Below are positions 1 to 4,242 of a stretch of 5,830 bases of DNA, piece after piece (the stretch's first letter is position 1; each line of letters begins with the position of its first letter). The stretch is from Acidobacteriota bacterium (GTDB lineage Bacteria; Acidobacteriota; Terriglobia; Acidoferrales; 2-02-FULL-67-57). The stretch spans positions 1 to 5,830 of the forward strand of contig JACQTG010000299.1 in the NCBI GenBank assembly GCA_016210895.1. The letters are read 5' to 3'. A program made the translations under genes and the position numbers. A model generated the notes under the pieces. That model was not told the DNA's origin. It saw only the letters and a program-made list of their open reading frames with translations, and did no database searches.

Positions 1-189
1 GTGCTGTACAACCCCATCGTGCCGGTTGCGCTTTCTCGCGACATATTTCTCTGGCTGAATTTTGTTTGCCTCGCGACCTTTGCGCTCTCGTTGGCGGTAG
101 TGAAGACGATACCGATACTGTCGCGGCCGTCGCTTACAGGTCGGAAACAAATCGGATCTCACGGGCCAGCCCGAGTGTGGTGGGCGTAG
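1..189 (+). CDS. Small membrane protein, C-terminal fragment (DUF6804-like)
   Basis: The reading frame is open at the left window edge and ends at TAG 187-189, so the true start probably lies upstream; the GTG at position 1 is more likely an internal valine than a start, since there is no room to see a ribosome binding site. The fragment begins with LYNPIVPVALSRDIFLWLN and continues into one hydrophobic segment (about residues 15-35), followed by a short basic, polar tail. A motif of the type LYNPI-P-x-L-x-R-x-x-W/F-x-x-x-N followed by a membrane helix is what I recall from the small (about 100 residue) integral membrane proteins grouped as DUF6804, whose function is unknown. The family name is from memory; the membrane segment is visible in the sequence. 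The last 25 or so residues look unconserved and may be a drifted tail. Confidence 0.55.
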   Translation: MLYNPIVPVALSRDIFLWLNFVCLATFALSLAVVKTIPILSRPSLTGRKQIGSHGPARVWWA

Positions 190-203
190 GCGCCCCTGCA
201 AAC

Positions 204-224
204 GCAACTGCCGGCGCCAGTTGC
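204..224 (+). other. Inverted repeat / hairpin between genes
   Basis: A perfect 7-base stem (GCAACTG at 204-210 with CAGTTGC at 218-224) encloses a 7-base GC-rich loop, lying between the fragmentary membrane protein and the next gene. It would fold as RNA, but no T-run follows, so it is not a canonical intrinsic terminator. It could act as a weak 3' end or processing structure for the upstream transcript, or be chance in GC-rich DNA. Confidence 0.35.
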
Positions 225-252
225 TGCCGAACAATGCGGCACTGTAGACGCC

Positions 253-258
253 GAGGAG
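253..258 (+). promoter_or_regulatory. Shine-Dalgarno for the 142-aa protein
   Basis: GAGGAG lies 7 bases before ATG 266 and decides that start over an overlapping open frame that begins further left (66-299), which has no comparable site. Confidence 0.6.
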
Positions 259-265
259 ATCCACA

Positions 266-694
266 ATGCCAGACACAATCAAAACGGGGACGATCCTGAT
301 CAAGGAGGGCACAGTCTTGCCGAAAGCCCTGCCGTTCGAAAGTGAGCCTTGTGCGTCTGGCTGGAGATTAGTCAAGAATCTCGATGGGTACGAGTTGGAT
401 CGAAAAATCTACGAAGCGGGATGGACCTTCTTCTACTTGGCTGGTGAAATCAAAGCGACCGCCTTCGGTTTTGATGGGCAAAAGACGGCACGCAGGGCAG
501 TCAAGCGAATCCTAGCGAACCTGAAGTCGGAGAAATTTAATTCCTTGGAAATCACCCGAGTGGCCTCGAAACGTTTCCTGGGAGTGCCCTACGCGAGTGT
601 CTCCGCCCACTCACGACATATCCAGGAAAGCGCGTTTCTTTTCCGGGCCCAGGACCTTCAGGAGTCGGACCGAGCAAGATTGGCTGCTGCTTGA
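266..694 (+). CDS. Conserved hypothetical protein, 142 aa
   Basis: The function is not recognised. The ATG at 266 is preceded by GAGGAG at 253-258 with a 7-base spacer, which supports this start. The protein has no signal peptide and no clear membrane helix. Visible features are GWRLVKNLDGYELDRKI (about residues 32-48), an aromatic patch AGWTFFYLAGEIKATAFGF (51-69), a strongly basic amphipathic stretch around KTARRAVKRILANLK (73-87), and FNSLEITRVASKRFLGVPY (91-109) followed by a serine/histidine-rich segment. The order suggests a small mixed alpha/beta soluble protein; the basic helix could bind nucleic acid or an acidic partner, but that is speculation. I recall very similar orphan proteins in acidobacterial genomes, always unannotated. 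The stop at 692-694 is followed by a 109-base gap, so it is not tightly coupled to its neighbour. Confidence 0.75.
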   Translation: MPDTIKTGTILIKEGTVLPKALPFESEPCASGWRLVKNLDGYELDRKIYEAGWTFFYLAGEIKATAFGFDGQKTARRAVKRILANLKSEKFNSLEITRVASKRFLGVPYASVSAHSRHIQESAFLFRAQDLQESDRARLAAA

Positions 695-763
695 ACCAAA
701 GCATAGGCTCGCAAGGGGAAAGGAACTGCGTTAGGAAGAAATGATCATACAGCTAAGTCTGAC

Positions 764-780
764 AACGATTCTGAATCGTT
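764..780. promoter_or_regulatory. 17-base palindrome before the exported-protein gene (operator-like)
   Basis: AACGATTC at 764-771 and GAATCGTT at 773-780 are perfect inverted arms of 8 bases around a single central T. This sits 23 bases before the ATG at 804 and just ahead of its Shine-Dalgarno. A one-base centre fits a dimeric DNA-binding regulator better than an RNA hairpin, although a 6-base stem with a 5-base loop (TCTGA) could form in RNA. CTGACA at 759-764, which resembles a -35 box, touches its left edge, but I see no well-spaced -10, so the promoter itself is not called. No T-run follows, so it is unlikely to be a terminator. Confidence 0.45.
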
Positions 781-789
781 AATTCTTCG

Positions 790-795
790 AAGGAG
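790..795 (+). promoter_or_regulatory. Shine-Dalgarno for the exported protein
   Basis: AAGGAG lies 8 bases before ATG 804, an optimal spacing that supports the start and therefore the N-terminal signal peptide. Confidence 0.6.
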
Positions 796-803
796 ACGTT
801 CAA

Positions 804-1478
804 ATGAAAATGCTGCGCAGGGTGAGCATTTCCCTGGTTATGATCCTACTTTCAGCTCTTTTGCTTCATGGGCAGGATCTTTCCCAGTATCGGAACTTTT
901 CATTCGGGATGAGTTTGGCCGAAGTATCGAAGCAGGTTGACCTAAAACCGCTCCTTACAAAGTTGATACACGAGCGCCCGGCGGTAATCCAAGAGTTGAC
1001 GTGGTGGCCGCGAGACTCTTCTGTCTCCTCGCTCCAAGCAGAACCTATCTGGCAGGTTCTTTTCACCTTCTACAATGGCGAGCTCTACAGGATTTTGGTG
1101 ACGTATGAGCGGCGGGCGACGGAAGGACTAACTACAGAGGACATGGTGGAAGCCATCTCGGCAAAGTACGGAGCTGCAACCAGGCCTGATGTCGAGATTA
1201 GCTTCCCAACGAACGAACTGTATAACTCAACAGAAAAGGTGATCGCCCGCTGGGAAGATTCGCAATACTCGTTCAACCTGTTCCGGTCCACCGTCCTGAA
1301 TACTTTTGGACTTATCATGTTTTCGAAGCGGTTGGATGCAGAGGTTCGAACCGCTGCCACCGCATCCCTGGAGCTGGAGGGGCAAGAGGATCGCCAAAGG
1401 GAAATCGACCGCCAGCAAAAAAAGGCTGATGACCTAGAAGTGGCCCGACAGAAGAATAGGGAGAGTTTTCGCCCTTAA
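804..1478 (+). CDS. Exported hypothetical protein with charged coiled-coil tail, 224 aa
   Basis: The function is not recognised. The first 23 residues form a signal peptide: positive K2, R5, R6, a hydrophobic core of about residues 7-21, then LHG before Q24, where cleavage by signal peptidase I is likely. No lipobox cysteine follows, so the product is probably soluble in the periplasm or secreted. The mature part starts QDLSQYRNFSFGMSLAEV; the F-x-F-G-M-S-x-x-E-V pattern resembles short conserved segments of other periplasmic proteins of unknown role. A mixed-composition middle (about 45-175), containing a WW pair near residue 67, is followed by a highly charged tail rich in E, Q, R, K and D (about 185-220), predicted by eye to be a coiled coil. 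The start has a strong Shine-Dalgarno and an 8+8 palindrome lies just upstream. An in-frame A-AAA-AAG heptamer occurs in the tail (1418-1424). The stop is TAA within TAATG. Confidence 0.75.
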   Translation: MKMLRRVSISLVMILLSALLLHGQDLSQYRNFSFGMSLAEVSKQVDLKPLLTKLIHERPAVIQELTWWPRDSSVSSLQAEPIWQVLFTFYNGELYRILVTYERRATEGLTTEDMVEAISAKYGAATRPDVEISFPTNELYNSTEKVIARWEDSQYSFNLFRSTVLNTFGLIMFSKRLDAEVRTAATASLELEGQEDRQREIDRQQKKADDLEVARQKNRESFRP

Positions 1479-1575
1479 TGTTGGAGTCTGCCTTGTTTGC
1501 CAGGAGTATGGTTCGCGTAGGCCTTTTGTGCTTGCTTCTTCCGATGCTCTTCAGGCACCGACCGCACTCATAATC

Positions 1576-1582
1576 GGGGAGG
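1576..1582 (+). promoter_or_regulatory. Shine-Dalgarno for the hemerythrin-like gene
   Basis: GGGGAGG lies 4 bases before ATG 1587. The complementarity is strong and the spacing slightly short; it selects this start over internal ATG codons. Confidence 0.5.
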
Positions 1583-1586
1583 CACG

Positions 1587-2057
1587 ATGCTCTGCAAAGA
1601 GTTTCTTGGTATTCGAGTTCGGGAGAACGGCATCCTACGCGAACGCGCGCTAAACTTCGAAGTGGCGCTGAATCAGACCATCGACAGCAGCTACCAGCGG
1701 TGCCGGCATGCCATGAGCGTTTTGCACGACCTGTGCCGGTTCTTGGAGGCTGAGAGCCAGCACCACTTCTGGCTGCAAGAGAGCGTGCTCTACCCAGCCA
1801 TACAAGGCAAACTGCCGCGGCTGCGCCGCTTGCTGGATGAATTACGTCACGAACACGATATCTTCCGACAAGCTTTGGAGGACTTCCGGCGCGAGTTGGT
1901 TCACTCCAACCTCACCGGCCAGTTACGCTCCCTTCCGCGATCGGGCGGGGAGCTGATTAACATCCTGCGCTGCTACCTTGACCGCGAAAACGACGAGCTA
2001 CACCCCGTGATTCTCAAGGAGTTCGCAGCCGAGGAGTTGCCTGAAGAAAGCCTTTAG
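1587..2057 (+). CDS. Hemerythrin-like (HHE) four-helix protein with altered ligand positions, 156 aa
   Basis: This is a probable cytoplasmic hemerythrin/HHE-fold protein, a family of helical bundles that usually bind a non-haem di-iron centre and act in oxygen, nitric oxide or iron sensing or storage. The visible layout matches four helices: helix 1 with H41 and H47 (RHAMSVLHDL); helix 2 with H59, H60 and the motif HFWLQESVLYP; helix 3 with H88 and H90 (LRHEHDIF); helix 4 with YLDRENDELHP. Family members normally show H-x-x-x-E-E-x-x-L-F-P in helices 2 and 4. Here helix 2 has Q64 at the first glutamate position, and helix 4 has Y130 in place of the histidine and N135 at the second acidic position. 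Metal binding may therefore be altered or lost. The length is normal for a single-domain protein, with a roughly 35-residue N-terminal extension. The start at 1587 follows GGGGAGG with a short 4-base spacer. There is no signal peptide. Confidence 0.75.
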   Translation: MLCKEFLGIRVRENGILRERALNFEVALNQTIDSSYQRCRHAMSVLHDLCRFLEAESQHHFWLQESVLYPAIQGKLPRLRRLLDELRHEHDIFRQALEDFRRELVHSNLTGQLRSLPRSGGELINILRCYLDRENDELHPVILKEFAAEELPEESL

Positions 2058-2101
2058 AGCCAAGAGAGCTAAATGATCAGCGTTGGCAGAGACCCAAGAG
2101 G

Positions 2102-2107
2102 AAGGAG
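2102..2107 (+). promoter_or_regulatory. Shine-Dalgarno deciding the start of the 95-aa protein
   Basis: AAGGAG lies 5 bases before ATG 2113. The alternative upstream TTG at 2083 has no equivalent site, so the shorter protein is favoured. Confidence 0.55.
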
Positions 2108-2112
2108 CTGCC

Positions 2113-2400
2113 ATGCATATCCAGTATGTGGGTTTCACTGTTGCAGCCGCTTCGCGTACCTATACTTTCCGCGTGATCGATGCGCCCGATGAGATACGCG
2201 AATTCACCGTTAACGTCCGATCCGAAGCATTTCACTCCACCCGCTTGAAGTTTCAGGATGGTCCAGGCATCTGTCTCGCGCGATTGAAGCGGGAGCTGGA
2301 CGGAGAAACCCAAGAGTGCCGGGCTAAGGCCCACCTGCCTATCGCGGAGAATGATGTCGAGGAATACTTAGAACGGCACTATCCGCGCAAGCGGTTCTAA
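2113..2400 (+). CDS. Conserved hypothetical protein, 95 aa
   Basis: The function is not recognised. The frame is open from a TTG at 2083, but ATG 2113 is preferred because AAGGAG (2102-2107) lies 5 bases upstream and because the protein pattern begins there with MHIQYVGF. The N-terminal half alternates hydrophobic and polar residues like beta strands (SRTYTFRVID, then REFTVNV at about 29-35). It is followed by a distinctive core, SEAFHSTRLKFQDGPGI (37-53), a helix LARLKRELDGE (55-65), and a C-terminal helix with ENDVEEYLERHYP (79-91) ending in basic residues. No signal peptide, membrane helix or cysteine motif is present. I recall close relatives with the same RLKFQDGPGI and YLERHYP segments as recurrent unannotated proteins in Acidobacteria, often in several copies per genome. 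It stands 55 bases after the hemerythrin-like gene and could share its transcript. The TAA stop is followed directly by a TAG. Confidence 0.7.
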   Translation: MHIQYVGFTVAAASRTYTFRVIDAPDEIREFTVNVRSEAFHSTRLKFQDGPGICLARLKRELDGETQECRAKAHLPIAENDVEEYLERHYPRKRF

Positions 2401-2525
2401 TAGGGAAGCTCCCGCCAGACTCTCCGAGACACCCCTGTATGCTCTGTCAAAACCCTTTCCCAGCGGACAGGCGCGGCGTTCAAGGGTTAACCCCGATGTG
2501 CTCGCAGGTGTTATCCTGGTTTTGG

Positions 2526-2537
2526 CAAGCGCGCTTG
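2526..2537. promoter_or_regulatory. 12-base perfect palindrome upstream of the ruvX promoter
   Basis: CAAGCGCGCTTG reads the same on both strands. It lies 31 bases before the -35 box of the ruvX promoter, a common place for an activator or repressor site. The role is inferred from position only; palindromes of this length do arise by chance in GC-rich DNA. Confidence 0.3.
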
Positions 2538-2549
2538 TCTGCGGGTGGA

Positions 2550-2560
2550 GAACCCGGTTC
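2550..2560. promoter_or_regulatory. GAACC-C-GGTTC dyad next to the ruvX -35 box
   Basis: Perfect 5-base arms around one central base end 8 bases before the -35 box. Together with the 12-base palindrome at 2526-2537 it makes two symmetric sites in the 43 bases upstream of the promoter. They are unlike each other, so they would not be two copies of one operator. Confidence 0.25.
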
Positions 2561-2568
2561 GGTTCGTC

Positions 2569-2597
2569 TTGCCCGGCACTGAAGCGCTCCCTATAAT
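2569..2597 (+). promoter_or_regulatory. Sigma-70-type promoter of ruvX, giving a near-leaderless transcript
   Basis: TTGCCC at 2569-2574 is a partial -35 match and TATAAT at 2592-2597 is an exact -10 consensus, with the ideal 17-base spacer. Transcription would normally begin about 7 bases after the -10, which is at or within a base or two of the GTG start codon at 2604. The region before that GTG has no convincing Shine-Dalgarno, consistent with leaderless translation of ruvX. Confidence 0.7.
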
Positions 2598-2603
2598 GGG
2601 TGG

Positions 2604-3065
2604 GTGAAGAGTCCGGGGCGTATCCTGGCCATTGACCTGGGGACGAAGAACGTCGGCCTGGCGGTCAGCGACCCGCTCGGCCTGACCGCCCAGCCGCTGC
2701 CCACACTCCGCCGCTCGAACCGCCGCGCCGACCTCGCCCGCCTGCGCGAGGTGGTCGAGGCCCTCGGTGTCACCCGCGTCGTCGTCGGTCACCCGCTGCA
2801 CCTCAAAGGCTTTGCCGGCGCCCGCGCCCAGGAGGCCGAGCGCTTCGCCGATGGGCTCCGCGCCGAGCTCGACCTCCCGGTCGAGCTCTTCGACGAGCGC
2901 CTGACCACGCTCGAAGCCGAGCGCCACCTGCGTGCCTCGGGCGCCAGGCCCGAGAAGCGCAAAGAGGCCATAGACCAGGTGGCCGCTATGCTGATCCTGC
3001 AAGCCTATCTCGACCGGGAGGCCGCCCTGCACGCCTCGAGCGAAAGCTCTGCCACCGAAGCCTGA
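2604..3065 (+). CDS. ruvX: Holliday junction resolvase-like / pre-16S rRNA nuclease RuvX (YqgF)
   Basis: This is a member of the RNase H-fold YqgF/RuvX family, linked to maturation of the 5' end of 16S rRNA and, by fold, to Holliday junction resolution; it is cytoplasmic. The 153-residue length is typical or slightly long. Motifs appear in family order: ILAIDLGTKNVGLAVSDPLG (7-26, D11 the first metal-binding acid), VVVGHPLHLKG (59-69, usually VVGLPLN-x-x-G), DERLTT (97-102, E98) and KEAIDQVAAMLILQAYLD (120-137, D124). All three catalytic acids are present. The leucine and asparagine usual in the second motif are H63 and H66 here. The start is GTG; upstream in-frame DNA is promoter sequence, so an earlier start is unlikely. 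A short E/S/A-rich C-terminal tail follows residue 139. The stop overlaps the mltG start as TGATG, which indicates translational coupling. Confidence 0.95.
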   Translation: MKSPGRILAIDLGTKNVGLAVSDPLGLTAQPLPTLRRSNRRADLARLREVVEALGVTRVVVGHPLHLKGFAGARAQEAERFADGLRAELDLPVELFDERLTTLEAERHLRASGARPEKRKEAIDQVAAMLILQAYLDREAALHASSESSATEA

Positions 3066-4129
3066 TGCGTTTTCCTTCTGACAAGCGCCGCCGCGCCCGG
3101 CTGCTCGTTGCGGCCGTGGCTGTGTTGGCTCTGGTGGGGCTCCTGGTTGAGCTCTTGCTCCCCTATCGCGGCTATCCTGAATCCACTACCGTCCTCATCG
3201 AGCAGGGAATGGGGCGCAAGGCCATCGCCACGCGCCTCGCCAGCGTGGGCGTGCTCCGCCACCGCCTGCCCTTCCTGCTTTATTCCTACCTGCGCCGCGG
3301 CACCTCGCTCAAGGCCGGCGAATACAGCTTCACCTACCCGCTCTCGCCCGTGGCCGTCTTCGGCAAGCTGGCTCGCGGAGAAGTCCATCTCTACGCGCTG
3401 ACCGTGCCTGAAGGCCACTCGATGTTTGACATCGCCGAAGCGGTCGAAGACCTGCGCCTGGCGACGGCCGACGCTTTTCTCGAAGCCGCCCGCGACCCCG
3501 CGCCCATCGCCGACCTGGCGCCGAACGCCACCTCGCTCGAAGGCTATCTCTATCCCGACACCTACTGGTTTGCCCGGCCGGCCTCGCCGCGCGATATGGT
3601 CAGGCAGATGGTCGGCCGCTTCCGCCAAGTGTGGGCGAGCCTCGAGCCGCTGCGGACTTCGGCGGAGAATCCCTACCAGGTGAAGCTCGGGCCGGCGGAG
3701 ATTGTCACCCTGGCTTCGCTGGTGGAGAAGGAAACGGGCGTTCCCACCGAGCGCGGACTGATCGCCGCCGTTTTCTACAACCGCCTGCGCCGCCGCCTGC
3801 CGCTGGGGTGCGACCCCACGGTCATTTACGCCGCGCGCCTCGCCGGGCGCTACGACGGCGTCATCAACGTCTCCGACCTGCAGCGCGACTCGCTCTACAA
3901 CACCTATCTCCACCGCGGCCTGCCCCCCGGGCCCATCGCCAATCCGGGCCGCGCCTCGCTCGAAGCCGTCATCCACCCTCCTTGGTCGAACTATTTGTAC
4001 TTCGTCAGCAATACCGAGGGCGGGCACTTCTTTACCCGCAGTGCCGCCGAACATGCCCGCAACGTCGCCCGCTACCGCCGCCTCCGCGCCGCCAAAGAGA
4101 AGGCCATCCGGGCCGGCTCCGAGCGCTGA
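3065..4129 (+). CDS. mltG: Endolytic murein transglycosylase MltG (YceG-like)
   Basis: MltG is an inner-membrane lytic transglycosylase that cuts nascent glycan strands inside the chain and so helps set peptidoglycan strand length. At 354 residues it is close to the usual size. A basic N-terminus (K7-R12) precedes one membrane anchor at about residues 13-32; the remainder faces the periplasm. A LysM-like N-terminal part includes LKAGEYSF (82-89) and VPEGHSMFDIA (114-124). The catalytic domain carries EGYLYPDTYWF (159-169), LASLVEKETG (216-225) with the expected catalytic E221, CDPTVIYA, YNTYLHRGLPPGPIANPG and YLYFVSNTEGGHFFTR, all hallmarks of the family. The residue before CDPTVIYA is G where Q is common. 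The ATG shares one base with the ruvX stop, and ruvX-mltG adjacency fits co-expression from the promoter at 2569-2597. GC content and third-position GC are high, unlike the genes before 2400. Confidence 0.96.
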   Translation: MRFPSDKRRRARLLVAAVAVLALVGLLVELLLPYRGYPESTTVLIEQGMGRKAIATRLASVGVLRHRLPFLLYSYLRRGTSLKAGEYSFTYPLSPVAVFGKLARGEVHLYALTVPEGHSMFDIAEAVEDLRLATADAFLEAARDPAPIADLAPNATSLEGYLYPDTYWFARPASPRDMVRQMVGRFRQVWASLEPLRTSAENPYQVKLGPAEIVTLASLVEKETGVPTERGLIAAVFYNRLRRRLPLGCDPTVIYAARLAGRYDGVINVSDLQRDSLYNTYLHRGLPPGPIANPGRASLEAVIHPPWSNYLYFVSNTEGGHFFTRSAAEHARNVARYRRLRAAKEKAIRAGSER

Positions 4130-4170
4130 GGGCGACCGCGCGGGCTGTGCCCGGCATCCAAGAAGAGGGA

Positions 4171-4199
4171 TTGATTGGCGGCGCGTCGTGCCGTAGACT
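4171..4199 (+). promoter_or_regulatory. Possible promoter before the lipoprotein gene
   Basis: TTGATT (4171-4176) and TAGACT (4194-4199) each match 4 of 6 consensus bases and are separated by 17 bases, inside the 113-base gap between mltG and the lipoprotein gene. A start near 4206 would give a leader of about 37 bases containing the AGGGGAG Shine-Dalgarno. It could let the lipoprotein and permease be expressed apart from ruvX-mltG. The boxes are weak, so read-through from ruvX remains possible. Confidence 0.4.
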
Positions 4200-4230
4200 C
4201 GGACATTTGCCCGGCCGCTAGGAACGCGCC

Positions 4231-4237
4231 AGGGGAG
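4231..4237 (+). promoter_or_regulatory. Shine-Dalgarno supporting a TTG start
   Basis: AGGGGAG lies 5 bases before TTG 4243. No ATG or GTG in frame near this point gives an intact signal sequence, so the site is the main reason to accept a TTG start for the lipoprotein. Confidence 0.55.
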
Positions 4238-4242
4238 ACCAG

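Larger units (their letters stand above)
2401..2603. other. Intergenic region with promoter and palindromes, no gene seen
   Basis: No credible coding frame is visible on either strand. The stretch holds a small GGGA-AGC-TCCC hairpin right after the preceding stop (2403-2413), a 10-base palindrome GGGTTAACCC (2484-2493) whose left half also pairs at distance with AACCCTT at 2451-2457, and then the two dyads and promoter listed separately. No T-tract follows any stem, so an intrinsic terminator is not supported. It is also the place where base composition changes. Confidence 0.6.

Noticed and set aside
66..299. Plus-strand 77-codon frame overlapping the first two genes
   Set aside because: It lacks a Shine-Dalgarno, is rich in C, R and A with no pattern, and overlaps both the membrane fragment and the start of the 142-residue protein.
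2403..2493. Possible intrinsic terminator after the 95-aa gene
   Set aside because: The stems are short (4-7 bases) or separated by a long loop, and none is followed by a run of T.
3631..4221. Plus-strand frame of 196 codons inside mltG
   Set aside because: It is out of phase with the catalytic MltG motifs and is an Arg/Ala/Pro-rich shadow translation.
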